64,000 nt of DNA from JBHEBG01 sp046557915. GTDB lineage: Bacteria; Bacteroidota; Bacteroidia; Flavobacteriales; Flavobacteriaceae. Both the position numbers and the translations under genes were made by a program. The notes beneath the pieces are model-generated. The model was not told the origin of the DNA. It was given only the letters and a program-made list of their open reading frames with translations, and searched no databases. Below are positions 17,231 to 26,186 of this stretch, in pieces (within the stretch, counting starts at the first letter, position 1; each line of letters starts with the position of its first letter). Where the stretch lies: assembly GCF_046557915.1 (NCBI RefSeq), contig NZ_JBHEBG010000004.1, positions 186,001 through 250,000 of the forward strand, written 5' to 3'.

Positions 17231-17281
17231 AATACAACACTTCTATTTTTTGTTTTAGACGCAATGATCGTGGCTACCTTT

Positions 17282-17289
17282 CAAATTTA
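17282..17289 (-). promoter_or_regulatory. -7 box of the msrB operon
   Basis: TAAATTTG on the minus strand matches TAnnTTTG, about 50 nt upstream of the lipoprotein MsrB start. No matching -33 box at the right distance. Confidence 0.4.
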
Positions 17290-17327
17290 CTCTAATTTTT
17301 AATGATCATATATGGCCTTTTCAACTA

Positions 17328-17361
17328 AAAAACCCCACGACATCTGGGAAGTGGGGTTTTT
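17328..17361. terminator. Intrinsic terminator
   Basis: AAAAACCCCAC (17328-17338) pairs perfectly with GTGGGGTTTTT (17351-17361), 12-nt loop, with T runs in both directions. It lies 20 nt beyond the stop of the collagen-like gene (minus strand) and separates it from the msrB promoter. Confidence 0.85.
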
Positions 17362-17381
17362 ATCTAACAACTAAGCATAAA

Positions 17382-17960
17382 CTAGTTCACTGAAATATGT
17401 TTTATATCTTTTTCGGCCATACCAAGACTTTGGAGTACGGCACCTAAATTGGATTTATCAATTTTTGCCTGGGTTGCAAAATCCGAAGGAAGGATAACAA
17501 TTCTAAAGATTTGGTCTTGTACAAACTCCGCATCAAGATTGGTAAGGTCGAAATTACCGTCGATCAGAATTTCAACATCCAATAAAGTATGTGCCGCGGT
17601 ATATTGTATGGTGCCTCCAGGAAGGAAAAAACTTTGCGGAATTAGGCTCCAGGCATCAGCAGTACCGCCATCGTTAAACTCTACCGTACCATCAAACCTA
17701 TATACCAGTACTGCATCTTGAGCCAAGACCTCAAAATTGGTAAAATCTTCAAAGGCTATTATGGTACTGTATAGATTATTGGCAGCAATAAAATCGAAGT
17801 TCACGTTTTCTACCTCGATAACTTGTCCTTGGATACCGTCTTGGCCGTCTAATCCATCCAACCCGTTAAGGCCATCAAAGCCAGGAGGGCCTTCGGGGCC
17901 ATCGCAAGAAATAATAAACAGCGTTAAAAATGCGCCGAGCGCCATTGTCATTTTTTTCAT
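17382..17960 (-). CDS. Lipoprotein with a short collagen-like segment
   Basis: 192 residues. Lipoprotein signal with lipobox ISC (Cys about residue 19) is followed at once by about eight Gly-X-Y triplets (GPEGPPGFDGLNGLDGLDGQ and a few more). The remaining 145 residues are a beta-rich domain without a recognised motif, containing FEDFTNFEVLAQDAVLVYRF and an LPGGTIQYTAAHTLLDVEI segment. The collagen stretch may form a trimeric stalk that presents the C-terminal domain at the cell surface. Homologues occur widely in Bacteroidota but have no known role. It has its own terminator. Confidence 0.75.
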   Translation of the reverse strand: MKKMTMALGAFLTLFIISCDGPEGPPGFDGLNGLDGLDGQDGIQGQVIEVENVNFDFIAANNLYSTIIAFEDFTNFEVLAQDAVLVYRFDGTVEFNDGGTADAWSLIPQSFFLPGGTIQYTAAHTLLDVEILIDGNFDLTNLDAEFVQDQIFRIVILPSDFATQAKIDKSNLGAVLQSLGMAEKDIKHISVN

Positions 17961-18169
17961 AATGTTAAAGATTTATCGTTCGATTGTATGAAGATCGACA
18001 AAGGTTTTTTCCTGAGGACGATCATTTTGAATTCTACTAAACAAAAAGCATTCCAAAAATGATTGCGGAATAACTTCTTTCAAAAAACGATTCTAAAATT
18101 AATGGGTAGACGCTCATCGGTTTCTACATAATTTTGCTATTTTTAACAATAACCGATCAAACTAGAATT
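17961..18169. other. Divergent intergenic region before glgE
   Basis: Holds the promoters of the collagen-like gene (leftwards) and of the glgE operon (rightwards; see the -7 box at 18129). No gene or strong inverted repeat seen. Confidence 0.4.
18129..18136 (+). promoter_or_regulatory. -7 box of the glgE operon
   Basis: TAATTTTG matches TAnnTTTG exactly and predicts a start of transcription near 18142, which is upstream of the ATG at 18170 but downstream of an in-frame TTG at 18134. This supports the ATG as start of glgE. No TTTG at -33. Confidence 0.5.
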
Positions 18170-20107
18170 ATGCTGAGACAACAAAGGGTGGTTATAGAGA
18201 ATGTAACTCCACAGCTCCATGGGGGAGCTTTTTTTATCAAAAGAGTAGTGGGGGAAATGGTAACCGTATTTGCGGATGTACTTCCCGATGGCCATGATAT
18301 AATACAGGCAGAGATACGGGTTAAACACCAATCGGATAAAAAATATCGGGAAATCCGTATGTTAGATCTTGGAAACGATGTGTACACGGGTTCTTTTCTA
18401 GTAGAAAAACAAGGGTATTACAGTTATGAAATTCGTGGGTGGGTAGATTATGCATTAAACTGGCAACATGGCATAGAAGCCAAATTAAAGGATGGGCAAC
18501 ATGTAAAGAGCGAGCTCTTGGATGGGGTGCAATATTTAGAGCAGATAGCTAAAAAGGCTTCTGGCAAGGAAAAACCATATCTTAAGGAATTGTCGCAACT
18601 GTTTCAGGATGAAGGCGCCTACCAAGACGCTATAGCGCAGGCGGTTTCGGAGAAACTTCACCACCTATTTCTAACCTATCCGGAACGGGTATTGGTGAAT
18701 ACCAGTGCGGCTTTGCAAGTCTATGTAGATCGGAAGAAGGCCGCTTACAGCACATGGTACGAGTTTTTCCCAAGATCTGCCGCTGAAGAAGAAGGGCAAC
18801 ACGGTACTTTTAATGATTGCATAACCCTCTTGCCACGAATTGCGGAGATGGGTTTTGATACCCTTTATTTTCCTCCGGTGCATCCTATTGGCGAGGTAAA
18901 TAGAAAAGGAAAAAACAATACTACCAACGCGGAAAAAGGAGATAGCGGAGTGCCTTGGGGTATTGGATCCAAATTTGGGGGGCATAAATCCATCCATCCT
19001 GAACTGGGTACGGAAAAAGATTTTGAAAAGCTGATACAAAAAGCTGGGGATTTGGATATAGAAATTGCCATGGATCTGGCTTTTCAGGCAGCACCAGATC
19101 ATCCATACATTACCTCTAACCCAGAATGGTTTCGAAAAAGACCGGATGGTACCATGCAGTATGCCGAAAATCCACCCAAAAAATACCAAGATATCGTTAA
19201 CTTCTATTTTGAGACCAAAAAATACAAGGAACTTTGGGAAGAATTATTGAGTATAGCCATGTATTGGGTAAATAAGGGTATACGAATATTTAGGGTAGAT
19301 AACCCACATACCAAGCCTTATTATTTTTGGCATTGGCTGATCGCGGAGGTAAAAAAGAAACATCCGGATGTGCTCTTTTTGGCCGAAGCTTTCTCTAGGC
19401 CCAAAGTAATGCAGCAATTGGCTAAACAAGGGTTTTCACAATCGTACACCTATTTTACATGGCGAGTAAGAAAACATGAGTTAATAGAGTATATGACAGA
19501 ACTTACCCAAACAGATATGCGCGAGTATTATAGACCCAATTTTTGGCCAAATACTCCGGATATAAACCCATATCACTTGCAAGGAGCCAATGAGGCCATG
19601 CATCTTATACGCTATGCACTTGCTGCCACAATGAGCGGAAATATAGGGATATATGGTCCTGTTTTTGAATATATGGTGTCCGCGGCTATGCCCGGGAAAG
19701 AAGAATATCTAAATTCGGAGAAATATGAGGTAAGACATTGGGATTGGACCATGGAAAACATTGTTACCCGGGTAATTACCAAGATCAACCAAGCACGTAA
19801 AGAACACGAATCCCTGCAGCAGACCAATAATATTCGGTTTTGTCATATGGAGAACGAACAGCTTTTGGCCTTTTACAAATGGAACGACGATAAGAGCGAC
19901 GAGACCCTTATGATCATTAGTTTGGATCCACATTATGCACAGCAAGGAACCGTACAGTTGCCTTTGCAGGATTTAGGAATACATAACGGACATTCTCTTA
20001 ATCTACAAGATGTTATAACAGACAATGGTTATATTTGGAATCAGGAGTGGAATTTTGTAGAGTTACATCCGGCCTTACCATTTCATATATTCCATTTAAA
20101 AAAATAG
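18170..20107 (+). CDS. glgE: Alpha-1,4-glucan:maltose-1-phosphate maltosyltransferase
   Basis: 645 residues from the ATG at 18170. N-terminal beta-sandwich domain about 1-110; long helical insert about 110-190; GH13 subfamily 3 barrel from about 190 with FNDCITLLPRIAEMGFDTLY, FGGHKSIHPELGT, nucleophile Asp377 in IRIFRVDNPHTKP and acid/base Glu406 in LFLAEAFSRP. It transfers maltosyl units from alpha-maltose 1-phosphate to the end of an alpha-1,4-glucan. It is followed 2 nt later by the maltokinase gene and then by glgB, which together make the GlgE route to glycogen-like glucan. Length fits the family (about 650-700). Confidence 0.94.
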   Translation: MLRQQRVVIENVTPQLHGGAFFIKRVVGEMVTVFADVLPDGHDIIQAEIRVKHQSDKKYREIRMLDLGNDVYTGSFLVEKQGYYSYEIRGWVDYALNWQHGIEAKLKDGQHVKSELLDGVQYLEQIAKKASGKEKPYLKELSQLFQDEGAYQDAIAQAVSEKLHHLFLTYPERVLVNTSAALQVYVDRKKAAYSTWYEFFPRSAAEEEGQHGTFNDCITLLPRIAEMGFDTLYFPPVHPIGEVNRKGKNNTTNAEKGDSGVPWGIGSKFGGHKSIHPELGTEKDFEKLIQKAGDLDIEIAMDLAFQAAPDHPYITSNPEWFRKRPDGTMQYAENPPKKYQDIVNFYFETKKYKELWEELLSIAMYWVNKGIRIFRVDNPHTKPYYFWHWLIAEVKKKHPDVLFLAEAFSRPKVMQQLAKQGFSQSYTYFTWRVRKHELIEYMTELTQTDMREYYRPNFWPNTPDINPYHLQGANEAMHLIRYALAATMSGNIGIYGPVFEYMVSAAMPGKEEYLNSEKYEVRHWDWTMENIVTRVITKINQARKEHESLQQTNNIRFCHMENEQLLAFYKWNDDKSDETLMIISLDPHYAQQGTVQLPLQDLGIHNGHSLNLQDVITDNGYIWNQEWNFVELHPALPFHIFHLKK

Positions 20108-20109
20108 CA

Positions 20110-21744
20110 ATGGCAAAGAAAAAGCAAGAATCCATAGTGCAGCCTCCCTATGCCTTTGATGTGCCTTGGGAGGAGCTGTTGGAAGATAAGTCCTTCATCA
20201 AAGTTTTTCTATCGGATGTTCTGGAAAACTATGTACTGAAACAACGTTGGTATGGAGGCAAGGCCAGCAAACTTAAATATATAGAACTACAAGAGTATTT
20301 TAGGATTCAGCAGAAGGATGAGGTATACTATGGGCTGTTGTTGGAGGTAAACTTTGAGGAGGCCTTTTACCAGCATTACTTTTTGCCTATCGCCTTCGTT
20401 TCCGACGAAAGTTTTGCCATGAAGGACCGCATCTTGCCATTGAGCATTAAAGGACAAGAAGGGTTTATTATAGACGCCGTTAATCTAGAGGCTTTTAGAA
20501 AACTTGTTTTTGAGCGCATCGTACATGCAGAACCCAATGATACCACCCGGGTAAGCTATCACAAAAGCACGGATTTTTCGGAAACCGCCTATGTTTCTTC
20601 ACGTTTTATGGGTTTGGAGCAAAGCAATACCTCCATAATTATTAACGATACCTCGGTGATCAAATTCTTCCGTAGAATTTATGCCAATAAAAATCCGGAT
20701 TATGAAATGAGCCAATTTCTATCCGAGAGAAAAGGATATAAGAATACGCCCTCCTATCAGGGTAGTCTAAGTATAACCGACTCCGAGAATGTGAATATTA
20801 CCATTGCCCTAATGCAAGAATTGGTGCCCAATCAGGGAGATGCCTGGGACTATATGCTAAAGGAGCTTCACAAAGTTTTTGGTAATCTGGAATACAAAAA
20901 AATCAATGTAAACAATTTGCCAAAGACCGAAATGTTCCAACGACTTGCCATCAAGGACGTTCCCCCGGAAATTATTGATTGGGTAGGGCTTAGCATTTTT
21001 TTAAAGCTTCAGGCATTGGCCAAAAGAACCGCCGAGATGCACGTAGCCCTCGGTGATGAGTTTGAGGATACTTCCTTTACACCCACACATTTTAACGGTG
21101 ACTATGAGGTATGGCTAAAAAATAGGTTACTGTACCAGTTTCAAAATAGACTGAATACAGTAGAAAACAATTTACATCGTTTAGAGGGTCTTGCATCGGA
21201 TCTTGCCAACGAATTTTTGGAACGTAAGAACGAAATTAGAAAGCGTTTTGTAAATTTTGATTGGACAAAATTGAAAGGTGAACGTATACGGGTACATGGC
21301 GACTATCATCTAGGGCAAGTATTGGTGAAGGACGACGATTTTTACCTGCTCGATTTTGAAGGTGAGCCCGAAAGTACCATTCGGGACAGAAAGGTAAAAC
21401 AACCCCCATTAAAAGATGTTGCCGGTATGTTTAGGTCTTTCCACTACGCCATATATGCAACCATTTTCAGCAATGGTAAGGATTACCCATATGCCCAGGA
21501 AGATTTGTTCAAGGCCGGTGAAATTCTGTACAGATATTTCATAGGGGTATTTTTAGGCACTTACGTAGACCTTATCCAAGAAAACAACTTAAATATTGGT
21601 TATAGCCAAGAGCGAATTTTTATCTTAGAGTATTGTATGCTAGAAAAAGCAGTATATGAGCTAGGTTACGAAATGAATTCTAGACCAATGTGGGCCGTTA
21701 TTCCACTGGAAGGCATCATGAGCATTATAAATGAAAGCAACTAA
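20110..21744 (+). CDS. mak: Maltokinase
   Basis: 544 residues from the ATG at 20110, 2 nt behind the glgE stop. N-terminal cap domain (about 20-150, with VLKQRWYGGKASK) and a C-terminal aminoglycoside-phosphotransferase-like kinase lobe. Catalytic Asp398 lies in RVHGDYHLGQVL and the metal-binding Asp in YLLDFEGEP, followed by the typical KQPPLKDVAGMFRSFHYA. It phosphorylates maltose to maltose 1-phosphate with ATP, the substrate of GlgE. In many bacteria this enzyme is fused to trehalose synthase; here it stands alone and no treS is in the window. Confidence 0.93.
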   Translation: MAKKKQESIVQPPYAFDVPWEELLEDKSFIKVFLSDVLENYVLKQRWYGGKASKLKYIELQEYFRIQQKDEVYYGLLLEVNFEEAFYQHYFLPIAFVSDESFAMKDRILPLSIKGQEGFIIDAVNLEAFRKLVFERIVHAEPNDTTRVSYHKSTDFSETAYVSSRFMGLEQSNTSIIINDTSVIKFFRRIYANKNPDYEMSQFLSERKGYKNTPSYQGSLSITDSENVNITIALMQELVPNQGDAWDYMLKELHKVFGNLEYKKINVNNLPKTEMFQRLAIKDVPPEIIDWVGLSIFLKLQALAKRTAEMHVALGDEFEDTSFTPTHFNGDYEVWLKNRLLYQFQNRLNTVENNLHRLEGLASDLANEFLERKNEIRKRFVNFDWTKLKGERIRVHGDYHLGQVLVKDDDFYLLDFEGEPESTIRDRKVKQPPLKDVAGMFRSFHYAIYATIFSNGKDYPYAQEDLFKAGEILYRYFIGVFLGTYVDLIQENNLNIGYSQERIFILEYCMLEKAVYELGYEMNSRPMWAVIPLEGIMSIINESN

Positions 21745-21756
21745 CAAACCAAAAAC

Positions 21757-23652
21757 ATGGGCAAAGTAATCCCTCACAGTTTATTTTCCGATTTCGATAT
21801 CAACCTGTTCAAATCTGGCAAACATTTTAGGTTGTACGAAAAATTAGGATCCCATATGATCGAACTAAACGGCGAAAAAGGCACTTATTTTGCTGTTTGG
21901 GCACCCACTGCCAAATCGGTATCGGTGATCGGTGATTTTAATTTTTGGTTAGAGGGCGATCATAAGCTAAATGTACGCTGGGACGAAAGTGGCATCTGGG
22001 AAGGATTTATTCCTGGTGTGGACAAGGGTACCAAATACAAATACAAAATACATTCGCATAATAACGATATAAAAACGGAGAAGGCAGATCCTTTTGCACG
22101 GTATTGCGAGCACCCACCAAATACTGCATCCCTGGTATGGGACGATAATTACAAATGGAAAGATAAAAAATGGATGGGCTACCGGGAGGAAAAAAACGGT
22201 TTGGATAGGCCGTATTCGGTATATGAAGTACATCTGGGTTCCTGGAAGCGGAAGAATGACAATGAGTTTATGTCCTATGTGGATTTGGCCGAGGATTTGG
22301 TACGCTACGTAAAGGAAATGAATTTTACACATGTAGAGTTTATGCCCATTATGGAATACCCTTATGACCCATCATGGGGATACCAACTTACGGGCTATTT
22401 TGCGCCGACGTCTCGGTTTGGAAAGCCAGAGGATTTTAAGTTATTGGTAGATAAATTACATCAAAACGATATTGGGGTAATATTAGACTGGGTACCCTCA
22501 CATTTTCCGGAAGACGCCCATGGTCTGGGCTTTTTTGATGGTTCTAATTTGTACGAACACCCAGATCGGCGTAAAGGCTATCACCCAGATTGGAAGAGCC
22601 TGATCTTCAATTATGGAAGGAACGAAGTGCGGGCGTTTCTAGTGAGTAACGCCATCTTTTGGTTAGATCATTTCCATGCAGACGCCCTAAGGGTAGATGC
22701 CGTGGCCTCCATGCTGTATTTGGATTATTCCCGGGAGGAAGGAGAGTGGGAACCCAATATGTTTGGGGGTAGAGAGAATCTGGAATCAATTTCCTTCATA
22801 AAAGAACTTAATGAAGAGGTGTATAAAAGTTTTACCGGTGTACAGACCATTGCGGAGGAATCTACTTCATTTTCAATGGTATCTAGACCTGTAAATATAG
22901 GGGGTCTCGGTTTTGGAATGAAATGGATGATGGGATGGATGCACGATACGCTAGAGTATTTTAAAAAAGAGCCTATCTATAGAAGACACCATCAAAACGA
23001 TCTCACTTTTAGCATGACGTACACTTTCACCGAAAACTTTATGCTTCCCTTTTCACATGATGAGGTGGTCTACGGTAAACAATCCCTGTTGTATAGAATG
23101 CCGGGAGATGAATGGCAAAGGTTTGCCAACCTAAGATTACTATTTGGTTATATGTTTACGCATCCAGGCACCAACTTATTGTTTATGGGGGCAGAATTTG
23201 GACAATCTTCCGAATGGAATTTTGAACAAAGTTTGGATTGGCACTTGTTGCAATATGATTTTCATGCCGGAATTCAACAGTTGATAAAGGACCTGAACAG
23301 GCTTTATCAGGATTATCCGGCACTGTACGAAAAACAATTTAGCACCGAAGGTTTCCAATGGATAGACTACGGAGATTCCGAGAATTCTGTATTGACCTAT
23401 ATCCGAAAAGGGCACGATGCCGTTAACGATATCATAGTGGCCTGTAACTTTACACCGGTACCTAGGGAAAAGTATAGAGTAGGTATTCCCAAAACAGGCA
23501 AACTAAAAGAAATTTTCAACAGTGATCATGCAAAATACGGAGGTAGCGGTATGACAAATACTACAATTAAAACCACCAATACACCGTGGCATGGGCACAA
23601 AAAATCCGTTGAAATAACCATACCGCCACTAGGAGTGGTTATTATGCAATAA
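21757..23652 (+). CDS. glgB: 1,4-alpha-glucan branching enzyme
   Basis: 631 residues. CBM48-type N-terminal domain about 38-115 (GTYFAVWAPTAKSVSVIGDF), GH13_9 barrel from about 150 with YEVHLGSWKR, nucleophile Asp314 in ALRVDAVASMLYLDY, acid/base Glu367 in IAEEST and LPFSHDEVVYGKQSLL, then a C-terminal beta domain. It lacks the extra N-terminal domain of the 728-residue E. coli enzyme, as is usual outside the enterics. It adds alpha-1,6 branches to the glucan made by GlgE. Starts 12 nt after the maltokinase stop, third gene of the operon. Confidence 0.96.
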   Translation: MGKVIPHSLFSDFDINLFKSGKHFRLYEKLGSHMIELNGEKGTYFAVWAPTAKSVSVIGDFNFWLEGDHKLNVRWDESGIWEGFIPGVDKGTKYKYKIHSHNNDIKTEKADPFARYCEHPPNTASLVWDDNYKWKDKKWMGYREEKNGLDRPYSVYEVHLGSWKRKNDNEFMSYVDLAEDLVRYVKEMNFTHVEFMPIMEYPYDPSWGYQLTGYFAPTSRFGKPEDFKLLVDKLHQNDIGVILDWVPSHFPEDAHGLGFFDGSNLYEHPDRRKGYHPDWKSLIFNYGRNEVRAFLVSNAIFWLDHFHADALRVDAVASMLYLDYSREEGEWEPNMFGGRENLESISFIKELNEEVYKSFTGVQTIAEESTSFSMVSRPVNIGGLGFGMKWMMGWMHDTLEYFKKEPIYRRHHQNDLTFSMTYTFTENFMLPFSHDEVVYGKQSLLYRMPGDEWQRFANLRLLFGYMFTHPGTNLLFMGAEFGQSSEWNFEQSLDWHLLQYDFHAGIQQLIKDLNRLYQDYPALYEKQFSTEGFQWIDYGDSENSVLTYIRKGHDAVNDIIVACNFTPVPREKYRVGIPKTGKLKEIFNSDHAKYGGSGMTNTTIKTTNTPWHGHKKSVEITIPPLGVVIMQ

Positions 23653-23660
23653 TATGGGTC

Positions 23661-23678
23661 AACTATAACGTTATAGTT
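23661..23678. promoter_or_regulatory. Perfect 18-bp palindrome, candidate operator
   Basis: AACTATAACGTTATAGTT reads the same on both strands with no central spacer. It is 8 nt after the glgB stop and 72 nt before the GH31 start. With no loop and no T tract it does not look like a terminator; a binding site for a dimeric regulator of the GH31 gene is the more natural reading. Confidence 0.5.
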
Positions 23679-23750
23679 TATAAATGGTGGTAATATCTTT
23701 TTATATTTCGGCCATAAAGTCTTTTTTTTGTTGGTCTAAAATAATCTTCT

Positions 23751-26150
23751 ATGATTACCAATACCGAACTGGAATACAAAGGAAATCTATATCCAGATAA
23801 CATAATAGATTTTCAAAAAGATACCGACAAACTCTACTTTACTACTTCTAATGGTGTAATTCTTCAGATTACGGTAATTAGGGATAGCGCCATTAGATTT
23901 AGGTATGCTACAGAACATGTATTTGAGCCCGATTTTTCCTATGCTATAAGCGAAGGAGCAAGCGTCGGGTATAATCATTTGGAGGTTGCAGAAACCAAAT
24001 CTGAATATCTGATTGAAACTTCCAAGCTAAAAGTCTTGGTAGATAAGAAAACCTTACGGACCCAAATATCCGATCTAGAAGGAAATATTATTAACGAGGA
24101 CGAGCTGGGATTCCACTGGGAAGAAAATTATGAATACGGTGGTAATACGGTAAAAATGAGTAAGATAACCCAATCTGCCGAGAGTTTTTACGGCATGGGG
24201 GATAAGGCCACCCATTCTAACTTAAAAGGAAAACGAGTAGATAATTGGGCAACAGACCAATATGCCTTTGGCAAAGACCAAGAGCCATTGTATAAAGCCA
24301 TCCCTTTCTATGTAGGGTTGCATGGGGGAAATGCCTACGGTATTTTCTTTGATAATACCTTTAGGAGTTATTTTGATTTTTCGCACGAACGTAGGAACAC
24401 TACAAGTTTTTGGGCCGATGGCGGAGAGATGAACTACTATTTTTTCTATGGGCCAAAAATGTCGGGCGTTGTAAAGGCATATACCGATCTAACCGGTACT
24501 CCAGAATTGCCACCGCTTTGGACACTGGGTTTTCATCAATCTAAATGGAGCTATTATCCAGAAAGTAGGGTAAAGGAAGTTGCCAGTACTTTTAGAAAGC
24601 TGAAGATACCTTGCGATGGTATTTATCTAGATATAGATTATATGGAAGGGTTTCGTTGTTTCACTTGGAACAAAAACTATTTTCCAGACCCAAAACGTAT
24701 GGTTAAGGAATTACATGATGATGGATTTAAGACCGTAGCGATCATTGACCCAGGTATTAAAGTAGATAAAGATTATTGGGTGTACCAAGAGGCCAAGGAC
24801 AATGACTATTTCTGTAAACGAGGAGATGGCCCTTATATGAGGGGTAAGGTATGGCCCGGGGAGTGTAACTTTCCAGATTTTACCAATCCGGAAGTGCGCG
24901 AATGGTGGGCAGGCCTATACAAAGAACTAATAGCCGAAATAGGCGTAAAGGGGGTTTGGAACGATATGAACGAACCCGCTGTTATGGAAGTTCCTACGAA
25001 GACCTTTCCTCTAGATGTTAGACACGACTATGACGGACATCCATGCAGTCATAGAAAGGCCCATAATATCTATGGTACCCAAATGGCCCGGGCTACCTAT
25101 GAAGGGGTAAAAAAATATGTATATCCAAAACGCCCTTTTGTAATAACCAGATCGGCATATTCAGGAGCGCAGCGTTACACCTCTACTTGGACAGGGGATA
25201 ACGTAGCAACTTGGGAACACTTATGGATTGCCAATGTACAGGCGCAACGCCTTTGCATGAGCGGTATGTCTTTTGTAGGGTCGGATATAGGAGGTTTTGC
25301 GGAACAACCCAATGGCGAACTTTTTGCAAGATGGATTCAATTAGGGGTGTTCCATCCCTTCTGTAGAGTACATTCCAGTGGCGATCATGGAGATCAGGAA
25401 CCTTGGTCCTTTGACAAGGAAGTAACCGATATCGTAAGAAAATTTATTGAACTTAGGTATCAGTTACTGCCCTATCTGTACACCGCGTTCTGGAAATACA
25501 TTTCGGAAGGAGTACCTATGTTACAGTCCATGGTATATTATGATCAGGAAGATACGCAGACCCATTTTAGAACCGATGAATTCATTTGCGGGGAAAAAAT
25601 TCTAGTATGCCCGGTACAAGAACCCAATGCCCAGGGAAGACGAATGTACGTTCCCAAAGGAAAATGGTATAATTATTGGAATGAAGAAGTTGTAGAAGGC
25701 GGAAAAGAACGATGGGTTGTAGCGGATATAGACAAAATTCCGTTATTTATCAAAGAAGGAGCCATGATACCCAAATACCCCGTACAGCAATACGTGGGGG
25801 AAAAAGAGGTGAAAGAACTTATTTTGGATGTTTATTTTAAACTTGGAACCGAGAATTCCACAGTTTATGAAGACGGACAAGACGGATATGACTATAAAAA
25901 AGGAAGGTATAGCCTTAGGAACTTTAAACTGATCGGTAAGAAAAATGAGCTGATCATACAGCAATTTAAAAATGGAAGTTTTATTACGCCATACAGTACT
26001 TTTGAGTTAAAATTCCATGGATTGCCCTTTAAAATTGACAGTATAGAGCTCGACAATGAAACGGTAACCTTTAAAGATGTTAAGTTGAACGGGAACAATA
26101 CTTTGGTAATTGGGAAGGATTTTACCGAACTGCATATTATAGGTAAGTAA
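23751..26150 (+). CDS. GH31 alpha-glucosidase
   Basis: 799 residues, no signal peptide, so cytoplasmic. N-terminal beta domain with galactose-mutarotase-like fold about 40-240 (FYGMGDKA near 148), then the GH31 barrel: GIYLDIDYM, nucleophile Asp405 in VWNDMNEPAVM, acid/base Asp483 in WTGDNVATWEHL, and GMSFVGSDIGGF; proximal and distal C-terminal beta domains follow (QLLPYLYTAF, MYVPKGKWYNYW). It releases glucose from malto-oligosaccharides or related alpha-glucosides. Located 98 bp behind glgB with a palindrome between, so it may be controlled separately from the glgE operon. Confidence 0.93.
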   Translation: MITNTELEYKGNLYPDNIIDFQKDTDKLYFTTSNGVILQITVIRDSAIRFRYATEHVFEPDFSYAISEGASVGYNHLEVAETKSEYLIETSKLKVLVDKKTLRTQISDLEGNIINEDELGFHWEENYEYGGNTVKMSKITQSAESFYGMGDKATHSNLKGKRVDNWATDQYAFGKDQEPLYKAIPFYVGLHGGNAYGIFFDNTFRSYFDFSHERRNTTSFWADGGEMNYYFFYGPKMSGVVKAYTDLTGTPELPPLWTLGFHQSKWSYYPESRVKEVASTFRKLKIPCDGIYLDIDYMEGFRCFTWNKNYFPDPKRMVKELHDDGFKTVAIIDPGIKVDKDYWVYQEAKDNDYFCKRGDGPYMRGKVWPGECNFPDFTNPEVREWWAGLYKELIAEIGVKGVWNDMNEPAVMEVPTKTFPLDVRHDYDGHPCSHRKAHNIYGTQMARATYEGVKKYVYPKRPFVITRSAYSGAQRYTSTWTGDNVATWEHLWIANVQAQRLCMSGMSFVGSDIGGFAEQPNGELFARWIQLGVFHPFCRVHSSGDHGDQEPWSFDKEVTDIVRKFIELRYQLLPYLYTAFWKYISEGVPMLQSMVYYDQEDTQTHFRTDEFICGEKILVCPVQEPNAQGRRMYVPKGKWYNYWNEEVVEGGKERWVVADIDKIPLFIKEGAMIPKYPVQQYVGEKEVKELILDVYFKLGTENSTVYEDGQDGYDYKKGRYSLRNFKLIGKKNELIIQQFKNGSFITPYSTFELKFHGLPFKIDSIELDNETVTFKDVKLNGNNTLVIGKDFTELHIIGK

Positions 26151-26186
26151 TATTTTTATAATTTGCGAATATTAAACACTGACATT

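Noticed and set aside
17382..17960. Collagen-like gene as a phage tail fibre
   Set aside because: It has a lipoprotein signal and no phage genes are nearby.
18134..18169. In-frame TTG at 18134 as glgE start
   Set aside because: It overlaps the -7 box at 18129-18136, so it would lie upstream of the predicted transcript start.
23661..23678. Palindrome as glgB terminator
   Set aside because: No loop and no T tract; the compact terminators elsewhere in the window look different.
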